DNA of 64,000 nucleotides from positions 1 through 64,000 of the forward strand of contig JANXAS010000008.1 in assembly GCA_025062195.1 (NCBI GenBank), read 5' to 3'. The position numbers and the translations under genes are program-made. How positions within the stretch are numbered: position 1 is the first letter of the stretch; each line of letters opens with the position of its first letter. The DNA comes from Armatimonadota bacterium (GTDB taxonomy: Bacteria; Armatimonadota; Fervidibacteria; Fervidibacterales; Thermosaccharophagaceae). A model generated the notes under the pieces. It was given only the letters and a program-made list of their open reading frames with translations, did not search any database and was not told the origin of the DNA. Shown one piece after another: positions 8,519-17,580 of this stretch.

Positions 8519-9166
8519 CTACATTTTTGGTTTGGCAGCAGCTACAAGTTTTTCGGCCAAGTGCTCTCCGAGCACTGCCACATCCTCCGTTGTAAGGTAG
8601 CTTGATATGGATGAGTCGAAAAGGATGCTGATGCTTGCTGGCATCTCTTCATCCGCTGCCCAAAAGGCGATTATGATCGGCACCCTCGGCAGTGCCCATA
8701 TCCTCAATCCGACATCACCGTAGTTTACATCTTCTGCGCCAAGTTTCTTAGCAGCCTCGCGCAGCTTGCTTCCATCGTCATCCCCGAATACGCTTAAGAG
8801 CAGCTTCTTCACACGGCTATCAAAGCTCACATGATAGGCAATTCCTCCCGGAAGTTCCCTGAAATCAATTAACCTATCGGTGAGCGGCTTTCCGCTTGCT
8901 TGTGCAAGGTAGTGCAAAGCGAGTATCTTCAGGTGGATTGGGGCGCCTTCATCTGTCACGCACCTTACATCACAATCTGGCAGTGAGATCTCATAGACAT
9001 CGCCAAGCAAATTTAAGCTCACCTTTTGCTCTGCCTCAACGAGTTGCGCCCCGGCAAGTTCGCACTGCAATTTGATGTCAAGCTTACCCAAGCTTTCTTT
9101 GGCAAGTTCGTAAGCTATCCTATGCCCCTCGTGTTCATCTTTTGGGACATCGTTGAAAGTCTTCAT
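8519..9166 (-). CDS. DUF3786-family protein of the acs cluster
   Basis: A 215-residue soluble protein matching my memory of DUF3786, a family of unknown function that tends to lie near CO dehydrogenase and Wood-Ljungdahl genes in anaerobes. Recognisable parts are the helical start HRIAYELAKESLGKLD, the strands VSLNLLGDVYEISLPDCDV, the motif KILALHYLAQASGKPLTDRLIDFRELPGG read in short pieces, and a C-terminal part with PIIIAFWAADEEMPA and SSISSYLTTEDVAVLGE. No catalytic motif is obvious. It lies between cooC-like 2 and acsE on the same strand, so a role in corrinoid or metal-cluster handling is a reasonable guess, not a demonstrated one. The ATG at 9166 has only a distant GAGGGG site. Confidence 0.82.
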   Translation of the reverse strand: MKTFNDVPKDEHEGHRIAYELAKESLGKLDIKLQCELAGAQLVEAEQKVSLNLLGDVYEISLPDCDVRCVTDEGAPIHLKILALHYLAQASGKPLTDRLIDFRELPGGIAYHVSFDSRVKKLLLSVFGDDDGSKLREAAKKLGAEDVNYGDVGLRIWALPRVPIIIAFWAADEEMPASISILFDSSISSYLTTEDVAVLGEHLAEKLVAAAKPKM

Positions 9167-9310
9167 TGTGTTTTCTGCCCCTCGCAGCTTTGGGTGTAAA
9201 GATATAGATTGGCTTAGGGGGGCTTTGAACCGCGCCTTATTTGATCTACGGTTTCAATATTGCCATTTAGCTTTGTCGCAAAATAGAACACATGGGACAC
9301 CGTTATAGCT

Positions 9311-10189
9311 TCACACTTCAAGCCACGAGTGTGAATAGACGACTTTACCCATTAGCACCAATGTCGTCTTTGCATATATGCGCTCTTTCTCAGACAGCTC
9401 ATCCATGTTTGGCTTCTCTCCGTCCATTATGCGATGAACCAATTTCAGTATTTCCGGCATCTCGCCCCTCGCAAGCTTGATCAACTCATCGTCAAATGCG
9501 TTGACTATAGCGGCATCCAAACCATACTTCATGAGCATCGCAAGATATGTCCGATTCAGATGCGGGCGCAACTCGCTTGGAGTTCCATTTGAGACATTTG
9601 ATAAGCCAACGATGGACCTACATCCGGGAACGAGTTCTTTGAAGGCACTCATAAACTCAATCACGGAAACAACTTGCCCTATGTCGGCTGAAACCGGGGT
9701 GACAATTGGGTCAATTAAAATGTCCTCCGGTGAGACGCCCGCATCCGTAGCTCTTTGGACAAGCTCAACGCATAATGCGGCTCTTTCATCCGCGTCTCTC
9801 GGCATGCCTTCGGTGCCCCAAAGCAATCCAACCATTGCGGCATTATATGTTGTGGCGAGCGGAAGCATCCTCTCAAGTCTCTCGGGTTGAAGTGAAATTG
9901 AATTGATAAGTGCTTTGCCGCGATGCACCTTCAAGCCGGCTTCCATTGCATCTGGATTTGTTGTATCAAGCGATAGCGGAAGCTCAACAACCTCTTGAAC
10001 TGTCTTGACCATCCATTCCATAAGCTCTGGACCGTCTCTCCTCGCCGGTCCTATGTTGAGGTCAAGGTAATCCATCCCAGCTTCAGCTTGCTGCTTTGCA
10101 AGCTCCTGTATTGCGCTTGCATCACGATTCCTTATTGCAGCTCCTATCGTCTTGGACATGATGTTTATGTTCTCGCCTATAAGGATCAT
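9311..10189 (-). CDS. acsE: Methyltetrahydrofolate:corrinoid/iron-sulfur protein methyltransferase
   Basis: Moves the methyl group from methyltetrahydrofolate to Co(I) of the corrinoid iron-sulfur protein AcsCD, linking the methyl and carbonyl branches. It is a pterin-binding TIM barrel of 292 residues, against about 262 for the Moorella enzyme. The N terminus is MILIGENINIMSK. MDYLDLNIGPARRDGPELM, LSLDTTNPDAMEAGLKV, IDPIVTPVSADIGQV and VGLSNVSNGTPSE carry the pterin-binding and conserved Asp/Asn residues. The ATG at 10189 follows a GGGGTGGTT site. A 387-base gap separates it from acsC upstream, so the two may not share one tight translational unit. Confidence 0.95.
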   Translation of the reverse strand: MILIGENINIMSKTIGAAIRNRDASAIQELAKQQAEAGMDYLDLNIGPARRDGPELMEWMVKTVQEVVELPLSLDTTNPDAMEAGLKVHRGKALINSISLQPERLERMLPLATTYNAAMVGLLWGTEGMPRDADERAALCVELVQRATDAGVSPEDILIDPIVTPVSADIGQVVSVIEFMSAFKELVPGCRSIVGLSNVSNGTPSELRPHLNRTYLAMLMKYGLDAAIVNAFDDELIKLARGEMPEILKLVHRIMDGEKPNMDELSEKERIYAKTTLVLMGKVVYSHSWLEV

Positions 10190-10576
10190 CTTTAACCACC
10201 CCTGTATAATGGTGATTTTTTCTCTACCCTCGCACTACATCAGCTATCCTCCCACAGGAGTGACTTTAGACACGGCAGGGCTTACTCAAATTTGCCCCTA
10301 ATTTGCCCATAAGTTTTTCGGTGCTTATCCATCCATTCCGCTGGCTTCAGCCAGTGCTCGCTGGCGAAACGATGAGCGCAAATTCTCTCGGCGAGTTTTT
10401 TCATCGCACAAGGACGGTGCTCATGAATTTAGCGAGCGACCATGGTCTAAAGCCCATAGGATGGTTGTGAAAGAGTGTTCACCAACAGCATTTGCAGCAA
10501 AGAGCGTTTCACATCATCAAGAGCATCTTAAATTTGCGTTCGGCAACCTCTTCAGCAATAAAGGGGTGGCACAATC
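10190..10576. other. 387-base gap between acsE and acsC
   Basis: No convincing ORF on either strand; the plus-strand ORF 10461-10700 runs antisense into acsC. It contains a tight inverted repeat CTGGCT-TC-AGCCAG at 10341-10354 and the run GGCGAGTTTTTTC near 10400-10412. An inter-gene gap of this size inside a co-oriented pathway cluster leaves room for a separate promoter or a processing site for acsE; I see no clear -35/-10 pair. Confidence 0.5.
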
Positions 10577-11932
10577 TCAGGCAGCTTGCCATATAGTGCG
10601 CAAGTATGCGGGTATGTTAGCTGCCTCCCTCGGACCAACGAGTATCTCCCACTCGCCCCCGAGTTCCTCTTCAAGTGCGCCGCTCTCTGGCGCAAGGTAG
10701 CCTGGTATGATCAGCTTGCGATGTTTAACTTTGCTTTCAATCCCGCACTTCCTGACGAACGGCGCAATCACATCGGCAGTGAGTTTACCACCAGCCCATG
10801 CCGTCATCACTGATAGCCCTTCGGTATCCTTAACCAAAAGCCATGATGGCACTCGGCTGTTTTCTATCTCAGTTGAGACGAGGAAGTATGTCAGTGAAAA
10901 ATTGCAAGTCAAAAGCACCGGTGACTCTTCGTTTGGCTTACCTATCTCATAAATGCCCTCTTCAACCGCAAGTGGTCTTCTCGGGTCTGTGTAGATGTTC
11001 ATCCTTGCAAGCAAGAGTGGGTATAGCGAATGCCCTTGGAAATCCGAGAGAACTATTATGCCACCATACTTGGCGATGAATATCGCTCCGATGAATGTTT
11101 GCATCAGGAGGTCATCGCTCATCTCGCATGCCATAACGATTGTCGGAAAGCCAAGCTCTTTAACCTTGCCTACAAGGGCAGCTCTCCTCGCCATTATGTG
11201 ATGTGTAAATGCCTCCTTGAGCGAGCGTGCACCTGTGTCAATCAGCAGATCCTTTAATCCGGACTGCATCGCCATAGATGTCAACTTCGCAACGCCAATT
11301 AAGCCATTGCCCTTTATGGCAAGCGGGCATGTATACTCCTTTGCCAACTCAATCATCTCGTCAATATTCTCTTCAGTGGCTGCATAGATTAGCGGGCGCT
11401 TACCTTTGCATATTTCAAGTGCAGCTGCTTGTATTGATGGGTCGTAGCTGATAAGCATGATGCTGCAATCCGAACTGTTGGCAACTCGTCCAACCACATC
11501 GCCAAACCTATTAGGGTTGCCGGAATCGCACCTAAGCGCTGCCATTTCTGGGCGCAGGATAAACCCAGCCCTATCGTAAACCATCTTGTTGAGCTTATCA
11601 ATCCGGGCATCAATTTCGCTATCGTCCATTGCATCGCTTATGAGCATTGCTATCCCGGGTGGGTTGACGAATGTTTTCTCATGCCTGAAGAGAACCGTCT
11701 CACCACCAACTTTCACAACCCTTCCATCGCTGCCTATCACGACTTCCCTGATTGGGGGGGCAGCAACTTCAGAGAGCTTTTCTCTCGCCTCCTCAGAGAT
11801 GTATGGGCATGCATCAAGCTCAGCTTTCCCCTGTGCCAAGTTCATAGCAAATGCAAGGCATGTTGGCACACCGCATTCCCCGCAATTCTTTTTCGGCAAC
11901 AGCTTGAATATCTCAATACCGCTCAATGGCAT
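10577..11932 (-). CDS. acsC: Corrinoid iron-sulfur protein, large (gamma) subunit
   Basis: Large subunit of the corrinoid iron-sulfur protein that carries the methyl group from AcsE to acetyl-CoA synthase. The N-terminal domain binds a [4Fe-4S] cluster through NCGECGVPTCLAF and the later Cys of ELDACPY (C17, C20, C25, C42), the CdhE/AcsC pattern. A TIM-barrel region follows (MISYDPSIQAAALEICKG, LLIDTGARSLKEAFTHH). The C-terminal corrinoid-binding domain includes TAWAGGKLTADVIAPFVRKCG and IPGYLAPESGALEEELGG. At 451 residues it has the expected size. AAGGGGGCAT precedes the ATG. acsB lies 331 bases upstream, with a palindromic repeat in between. Confidence 0.96.
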   Translation of the reverse strand: MPLSGIEIFKLLPKKNCGECGVPTCLAFAMNLAQGKAELDACPYISEEAREKLSEVAAPPIREVVIGSDGRVVKVGGETVLFRHEKTFVNPPGIAMLISDAMDDSEIDARIDKLNKMVYDRAGFILRPEMAALRCDSGNPNRFGDVVGRVANSSDCSIMLISYDPSIQAAALEICKGKRPLIYAATEENIDEMIELAKEYTCPLAIKGNGLIGVAKLTSMAMQSGLKDLLIDTGARSLKEAFTHHIMARRAALVGKVKELGFPTIVMACEMSDDLLMQTFIGAIFIAKYGGIIVLSDFQGHSLYPLLLARMNIYTDPRRPLAVEEGIYEIGKPNEESPVLLTCNFSLTYFLVSTEIENSRVPSWLLVKDTEGLSVMTAWAGGKLTADVIAPFVRKCGIESKVKHRKLIIPGYLAPESGALEEELGGEWEILVGPREAANIPAYLRTIWQAA

Positions 11933-12263
11933 CGCTTATGCCCCCTTGAGTGTCCATGCAGAATGGCAGCACAGACGCTGTAAGTGGTGATAAAATGTGC
12001 CTTTACTACAAACTTTGTTGGTTAGGTTCGCATTTAGCCACCACCCGAAAGCGTAGTGGCGTCCTAAACCCGTTACTTGCCTCTTGTCCCGTTTCTTACC
12101 GCACTCCGCTTATCTCCGCACCTTACTACGAACCAACAAGCTTTTGAGCGAAGCACAAGAAAGCAAATACAGCAGCATGGACATATTGATGATTCAAGCG
12201 CTTAAAGCCCATGCGACTTTGATGCTCTCTGGCAAGATTGGTTTTTAAAAGAGCTGGCTCATA
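11933..12263. other. 331-base gap between acsB and acsC, filled by a palindromic repeat
   Basis: No gene is supported here. About half of the gap is copy A of the dispersed inverted-terminus repeat described separately at 12001-12153. The remaining bases, 12154-12263, run up to the acsB stop and show no strong hairpin with a T tract, so I cannot say that transcription ends here. Confidence 0.6.
12001..12153. repeat. Dispersed palindromic repeat, copy A (between acsB and acsC)
   Basis: The left end reads CTTTGTTGGTTAGGTTCG followed by CATTTAGCCAC. The right end reads CCTTACTACGAACCAACAAG, whose reverse complement CTTGTTGGTTCGTAGTAAGG mirrors the left end. The element is about 150 bp and non-coding, with imperfect inverted termini of about 20 bp. 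Related copies lie at 35911-36057, 36090-36249 and, as a half, 36253-36310. It looks like a MITE or REP-type element; no transposase is present in the window. Confidence 0.75.
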
Positions 12264-14468
12264 TTATCCGATTATCGGTGGCATCTCAAGCGCTGGGTGA
12301 CACTTCTCTTGCAAGTATGGCAATATCTCCTCCTCGGTAGTGCCGATTGTCTCATCGGCAATCATGTCAACCGTCATTCCTACCTCGGCGAGGCGCTTGA
12401 CCAACCTCTCACCCAACTCTTCCTTCAACATCTTCGGCATCCATACGAGCCTCTTAATTCCGCCATCTCCCTGCAGCCATTTTCTTTGCACAATCCAAAT
12501 CTTTGCGTGCCCGACAAATCCGGGCGTGCTAACGCCGCCACCTATTGTTCCAGCGAGTGTGGTGAACTTCATCCCGCATGGAGTCATTCCAGTGTATTCA
12601 CGGTTTACGGTCATGACACCGTTGCACAGGGGCAGAACTGCGGTTATGCATTCGCAACAGCCGCATGTCGTCATAGGTTTATCAACAACACTGTAGAAGT
12701 TGTAGCCATCAATTGCACCCCTTGAAGCTTTCCTGACGAACTCATTCACGCCCTTCCACGAACCTTTGAGTGAGTCCACGCATTCACCATATTGAACCGG
12801 TTGGTTTGGTCCCTCTGGGTTAACTTCATACATTGCCTTCGCATCAAGCCATGTATATGCTCCGCACAATCCGGGACGCTCTGGGCTAATTACACATACA
12901 TGCGTTGGCGCAAATGACTGGCAAAGCACACAAGAGTAAAATATATCCACATCCTCATCCTTCATGCCTTCCATGCGCGCATCCCTTGCATGGTATATTG
13001 TGCGTGCCTCGTCAAGCAGCTTGCGTACATCCTCTTCATTTGTGAATATGGTGACTTGGACTTTGTCCAATATGTTTCCGAAGTCCTGATGGAATCTTGC
13101 GTGCAATATCTCACCAATGTGCCTGAGCCTGAAGCCCTGGTTGAATGCGCTCCTGCTTATGCGCAACCAAACAATCTCGCGCTGCCCCATGTGGAAGACG
13201 CCCTGAGCGTAGTTGATGAAGTGGTGTATTTGCCGCTCAAGTATCGGTTCAAAGTCCTCCTGCATTTTTCTTCCGGCAACTTCAACAAGTGTTGCAAGTG
13301 GCATAGCGCTGCCTTCCTCAACTGCGTCAATGTCGGGGCCTATAATCTCAATCTTCCCGTCTTGCACCTCATCCATACGGCGCATCCTGCATAACTCAAG
13401 TGCGAGCGACCTTCCGCCACCAAATTCAACATACAAGTCGGCTTTGCGCACCCTTTCACCCTCAAATGCCGGTCCGTAAGCGACTGGCACTGGCACCTTT
13501 GTCACAGTTACCTTTAGACCGCGAACCTCAATTGCCTTTGAGACAATCTCAGAGTGCGGCACATTTGAAACAACATGCTCGTATGTGCAGATGCCTGTTG
13601 GCAGAACTTGAGGTATAGGGCTATCGGCTATCGTCGGGAAGCCCCAGTTTATTGCCCCAGCTGCATTAGCATACCATTCATCCGAAACGAAGCCGAGTGC
13701 AAGGACAAAAGCAAATATCCTGTCCTTATTGTAGATTAGGATGCGCCTATACTCACCTGGCTTTATCCCGCCAAAAGCCATTGCAGCCCTCGTTGCGAAG
13801 CCAACTGGGAACACAGTTGCAGATGTATCCGGACCAAATGGCACAAGGCGTGTTGTCCACCCAACCTGCACACCGGCTTCCACAAGCTGCTCTGCCATCC
13901 TGACACCGTTGTTATCCGAGCACATGAAGACATAGAGGTTCTTTTCCTGAAGTTCTCTGGCTATGAGAACCGCCGTCTCAACATCCGGTGGCGCACCAAG
14001 TATGGCTGCAAAGCCGGGCGCGGTGCCATCAACGAACTCAATGCCCCTCTTTCGCATGATGATGTCATCGGCTGCACCGAGCCAAATGTTCTCATCGGTT
14101 GGCTCCTCAGCGCCCGGCACATATGCATTTGGGTCCTCAAGATACTTGATCGCCTCAATTATTTCCTCGGCAAAGAATGTAGCCATGCCAGCATCAAGCG
14201 CCGGCGCAAGATATGGAAGGTGAACCTTCTCCCTGACAGGGGGTGGAAGCAGTCTCCTGCACAGTTTCAGGACTTGTTCCATATCGCCAAGCGTCCTAAC
14301 AGGTATTCCAGTTATGCCATAAATGATCGGCAAGTAATATGCTGTGTTTGGGAAGCCAACCTCTTGCTTAGCTCCCCACTTATCCATTGCCTCACGCCAC
14401 TTCTGCTCAGCCCTCGCCACTATCTTGTGTGCACCCCTAATTGCTGCAGAGCAGATCAGCTTTGACAT
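12264..14468 (-). CDS. acsB: Acetyl-CoA synthase, CODH/ACS complex subunit (bacterial type)
   Basis: Condenses CO, a methyl group from the corrinoid protein, and CoA to acetyl-CoA at the nickel-containing A-cluster. At 734 residues it has the bacterial length, with the N-terminal CODH-docking domain that archaeal CdhC lacks. The A-cluster ligands are visible: YSCVLCQSFAPTHVC and RPGLCGAYTW around residues 510-535, and the Cys-Gly-Cys that holds the proximal nickel in MTTCGCCECI near 598. TPGFVGHAKIWIVQRKWLQG and LPYLQEKCHPAL complete the C-terminal domain. The start is preceded by GGAGGGGTGA. cooS lies 96 bases upstream on the same strand. Confidence 0.98.
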   Translation of the reverse strand: MSKLICSAAIRGAHKIVARAEQKWREAMDKWGAKQEVGFPNTAYYLPIIYGITGIPVRTLGDMEQVLKLCRRLLPPPVREKVHLPYLAPALDAGMATFFAEEIIEAIKYLEDPNAYVPGAEEPTDENIWLGAADDIIMRKRGIEFVDGTAPGFAAILGAPPDVETAVLIARELQEKNLYVFMCSDNNGVRMAEQLVEAGVQVGWTTRLVPFGPDTSATVFPVGFATRAAMAFGGIKPGEYRRILIYNKDRIFAFVLALGFVSDEWYANAAGAINWGFPTIADSPIPQVLPTGICTYEHVVSNVPHSEIVSKAIEVRGLKVTVTKVPVPVAYGPAFEGERVRKADLYVEFGGGRSLALELCRMRRMDEVQDGKIEIIGPDIDAVEEGSAMPLATLVEVAGRKMQEDFEPILERQIHHFINYAQGVFHMGQREIVWLRISRSAFNQGFRLRHIGEILHARFHQDFGNILDKVQVTIFTNEEDVRKLLDEARTIYHARDARMEGMKDEDVDIFYSCVLCQSFAPTHVCVISPERPGLCGAYTWLDAKAMYEVNPEGPNQPVQYGECVDSLKGSWKGVNEFVRKASRGAIDGYNFYSVVDKPMTTCGCCECITAVLPLCNGVMTVNREYTGMTPCGMKFTTLAGTIGGGVSTPGFVGHAKIWIVQRKWLQGDGGIKRLVWMPKMLKEELGERLVKRLAEVGMTVDMIADETIGTTEEEILPYLQEKCHPALEMPPIIG

Positions 14469-14564
14469 CTTGAGTTCACCCCTCCACGATGAGTTGCTTT
14501 GAACTTGAGTTTAAAAACTTCCCGCTGGCTTAGGTATCAACTCACAATCTTCGCCCATCAAATT

Positions 14565-16508
14565 TCAAACCGCCTCTAACTGTCGCCTCATAGCCATATC
14601 AAACAGGATTCTCTCTCTCGCCTTGTCAATGCCCAATGCCTTGCGCCTCTCATCAATATGCTTTATCATCAACTTAGCCATCTCCTCCGGGTCTGGCTCA
14701 AATGCCCACTTAGCCTTGAACAGCTTTTCCATATCGCTGAATAGCCAGTTGGAGACAGTTTCGTTTCCAAGTGTGGGATAATGGACACCAAAGACCGTAA
14801 ATACGCCCGAGGCAACAAAATACATCCCTATTGCTATCGCCTTCTCAGACATCCATTCAGGCGCAGCACCAGCTGCCGGTAGGTCACTTATGTCATCTCC
14901 TAAGCCACCCTCTTTGACCATTGCAGTTGCTGCAATCAATATTCGGCTGTTGTCAACGCATGAACCCATGTGCAGGACTGGCGGAATCCCAACTGCTTCG
15001 CAAACCTCTCCAAGACCGTCACCTGCATACCTCAAGGCTTCATCCGGATTCATCAATCCGGCTTTAGCACACGCCATAGCTGCACAGCCAGTCTCAAGAA
15101 CAAGAACATCATTCTTGATGAGCTCCTTTACAAGCGTCACTATTGCGCTATCTTGAGTCACCCTCGGGTTGTTGCATCCAACCACACCGGCAACCCCTCT
15201 TATGCGCCCATTGATGATGTTGTCGTTAAGAGGGCGATAAGAAGCCCTGAACAGCCCGCCAAGCAAATAGGTGATTGTCTCATGGCTGAAGCCAGCTACA
15301 AAGTCAACGGCATAGTTCGGCACATAGCCGTTCCCACCGCGCTTTGCGAACTCTTCAATGGCAATCTCAATGAGCTTCCTTGCGGACTCAAGTGCATTGT
15401 GCTCGTTAAACTCAATGTGGGTTGCTCCGCTTATCTTCGCCTTTGGTGAAGTTGTTATGATGCGCCCGTGATAACATTCGGCTATCTCTGGCAGAGATTG
15501 CATTACGCACTGCACATCCACAACCATAGCATCAACTACACCGGTGAGGAGGGCAACCTCTTGCTGCAGGAAGTTGCCGGCTAATGGTATGCCGTGGCGC
15601 ATCAGCACCTCATTTGCTGTGCAGCATATCCCAGCTATGTTGATTCCCTTTGCGCCCTTGCTCCTTGCAAGCTCAACAAGCCTTTGCTCCCTTGAAGCGA
15701 GCACGACCATCTCTGAGAGCAATGGTTCGTGACCATGCACGATAATGTTGACATGGTCTGGCTTCAGGACGCCAAGGTTGACTTGGCTCACAGTTGGGTA
15801 TGGTGTGCCAAAGAGCACATCTTGAATTTCGGTTGCGAGCATTGAGCCACCCCAACCGTCAGCAAGAGCTACCCTTACAGCATGCAGGAGCAAGTTCTCA
15901 TAATCTTGGTCAGTGCCCATGTGCGTCCTGTGCAGTGCTTCAGTTATCTCCCTGTCAATACCCCTTGGGACGACTCCAAGTTCTCGCCAAAGTTGTTGGC
16001 GGCGCAGCGGGGCTCGCTTTATGAACAGTAGTTCGCCCTCCTGCTTCCCATACTCTTCAAGAGCTATCTTGGCTACATCCCTTGCTATGTCTTCAATATT
16101 GCGCCCCGATATTTCAACCCCGAAGTCCATGGCGAGCTTGACCAACTTCATCTCGTCCTTGATTTGGTAATCCCTCGTCTCACCGTTAGCGACAGCGAGC
16201 AAAAGTCTGGCTGCAGCCCTTCCATGGTCTGCGTGCGCTGCGCATCCGGCTGCCACTATGCGAAGGTAATTCCTTGCCACAACTGTATCTTGAGTTGCGC
16301 CGCATACGCCTCTCGGTGGCTCCTCACCTTTGCGTGCCACCAAACGGCATGGCCCCATAGCGCACAGCTTGCAGCAAATTCCATCCCTGCCTATTGGGCA
16401 TGGGCGCATTGCCTCAGCCCTGTCAAAGGCTGTCATAACGCCATCCTTTTTAGCCCGCTCAAGCATTTCAACTACAGCAGGATCTGCACTGTAATTGCTT
16501 TGCGACAC
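14565..16508 (-). CDS. cooS: Anaerobic Ni-Fe carbon monoxide dehydrogenase catalytic subunit
   Basis: Interconverts CO2 and CO at the C-cluster; in this context (also called acsA) it feeds CO through a tunnel to AcsB. The 647-residue length is typical. Near the N terminus, PCPIGRDGICCKLCAMGPCR and RGVCGA supply the B- and D-cluster cysteines (C37, C45, C46, C49, C54, C69). C-cluster and proton-path elements are VHGHEPLLSEMV, GICCTANEVLMRHG, VQCVMQS, VVGCNNPR, ETGCAAMACAKAGLM and MGSCVDNSRI. The GTG start follows GGAAGGTGATT at the right distance. Flanked by acsB and acsD, it is most likely the ACS-partner type and not a free-standing energy-converting CODH. Confidence 0.97.
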   Translation of the reverse strand: MSQSNYSADPAVVEMLERAKKDGVMTAFDRAEAMRPCPIGRDGICCKLCAMGPCRLVARKGEEPPRGVCGATQDTVVARNYLRIVAAGCAAHADHGRAAARLLLAVANGETRDYQIKDEMKLVKLAMDFGVEISGRNIEDIARDVAKIALEEYGKQEGELLFIKRAPLRRQQLWRELGVVPRGIDREITEALHRTHMGTDQDYENLLLHAVRVALADGWGGSMLATEIQDVLFGTPYPTVSQVNLGVLKPDHVNIIVHGHEPLLSEMVVLASREQRLVELARSKGAKGINIAGICCTANEVLMRHGIPLAGNFLQQEVALLTGVVDAMVVDVQCVMQSLPEIAECYHGRIITTSPKAKISGATHIEFNEHNALESARKLIEIAIEEFAKRGGNGYVPNYAVDFVAGFSHETITYLLGGLFRASYRPLNDNIINGRIRGVAGVVGCNNPRVTQDSAIVTLVKELIKNDVLVLETGCAAMACAKAGLMNPDEALRYAGDGLGEVCEAVGIPPVLHMGSCVDNSRILIAATAMVKEGGLGDDISDLPAAGAAPEWMSEKAIAIGMYFVASGVFTVFGVHYPTLGNETVSNWLFSDMEKLFKAKWAFEPDPEEMAKLMIKHIDERRKALGIDKARERILFDMAMRRQLEAV

Positions 16509-16566
16509 CTTTAATCACCTTCCCTAACAAGCAGAGTGACTGCGCCAAAAGCGCTTCGCACGCTGC

Positions 16567-17514
16567 TTAAGCGTTCCTCAATTCGTTTAAAGCCCTTCGG
16601 ACAAGCGCCACTGCGTCCGGGTGACGCATGATGAGTATATCAGCACCGGCAAGTGCAAGCAGCATTGCCGTGATTGCCTCCATAAGCACGCCTCTTTCTT
16701 TTGCTTTCCCAAGCAGAGGCGCTTCTTCTTCTCTCAACTTGGCTTCCCTTGTGCCCCACACCTCCTTTGCGACATTGCAAATCATTGGGAAGGCAAGCCT
16801 TTCATCCTCATGAAGCAATGCTGCAATCCTGATTCGTTCCATAACCGAGTATGAGTATTCAATTCCGTAACCGAGTCCGCCTACAGTTGGGTCAATCAAT
16901 ATCTGCTCATCCGGCACACCGAGGTTTGAGAGCAATATGTTTAGCTGCTTTGAAAGATTGATGTCAATCGGTGTGGATGCAGCCACAACTTGCCCATAGG
17001 CTATTGCCTGTGCTCCAACCCTTGCATAAATTTTCTCAACGACGGGTCCGACAACTATACGCTTTCCCTCGCACAACTCGCAAACAAGCCTGAGTGTCTC
17101 CATATCCTTTGCTTCATTGCCGCATCCCCAGACTATGAGCGGCACATCAATTGCATCAGCAACTTGCTTTGCTACCTTTGCCGCTTCCTCAGATGGTCTA
17201 TCAATGCCATACGGGTCGGTGCTGACAAGCTGTAAGCAAATCATCTCAGCCCCAAATTGCTCAATGCATTTTCTTGCCCATGCAATCGGGTCATTTAGGA
17301 CATCGCCATAGACTTCAAGCAAAGCCTCCGCCCACCCTTCTGGCGGATAATCATACACATCCATTGCTATTCGGATTGGGTTTGGCATCTCCCCCTCAAA
17401 TGTGTAAAACGGAAGGCAGCTCTCACCGCCAACCTTTATAGCCCTATCATTGGAGCCGATCACAATTTCCCTTATTTGACCGATATAAGTCTCCTTTGGG
17501 ATATTCAAGTCCAT
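16567..17514 (-). CDS. acsD: Corrinoid iron-sulfur protein, small (beta) subunit
   Basis: Small TIM-barrel subunit that pairs with AcsC to hold the corrinoid (CdhD/AcsD family). It contains YIGQIREIVIGSNDRAIKVGG, the same opening seen in AcsC as REVVIGSDGRVVKVGG, then CLQLVSTDPYGIDRP, VPLIVWGCGNEAKDMETL, ILIDPTVGGLGYGIEY and GADILIMRHPDAV. About 315 residues, the usual size. The ORF extends to a GTG at 17538, but GGGGTG lies seven bases before the ATG at 17514 (MDLNIPKETY), so that start is chosen. cooS follows 58 bases downstream; a 72-codon ORF precedes it. Confidence 0.95.
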   Translation of the reverse strand: MDLNIPKETYIGQIREIVIGSNDRAIKVGGESCLPFYTFEGEMPNPIRIAMDVYDYPPEGWAEALLEVYGDVLNDPIAWARKCIEQFGAEMICLQLVSTDPYGIDRPSEEAAKVAKQVADAIDVPLIVWGCGNEAKDMETLRLVCELCEGKRIVVGPVVEKIYARVGAQAIAYGQVVAASTPIDINLSKQLNILLSNLGVPDEQILIDPTVGGLGYGIEYSYSVMERIRIAALLHEDERLAFPMICNVAKEVWGTREAKLREEEAPLLGKAKERGVLMEAITAMLLALAGADILIMRHPDAVALVRRALNELRNA

Positions 17515-17580
17515 CGTTTTGCACCCCGCCTTTTTCACAGTTTGCTCTGCTATGAGGCAACGAAGGATGGGTTTGCAAGA

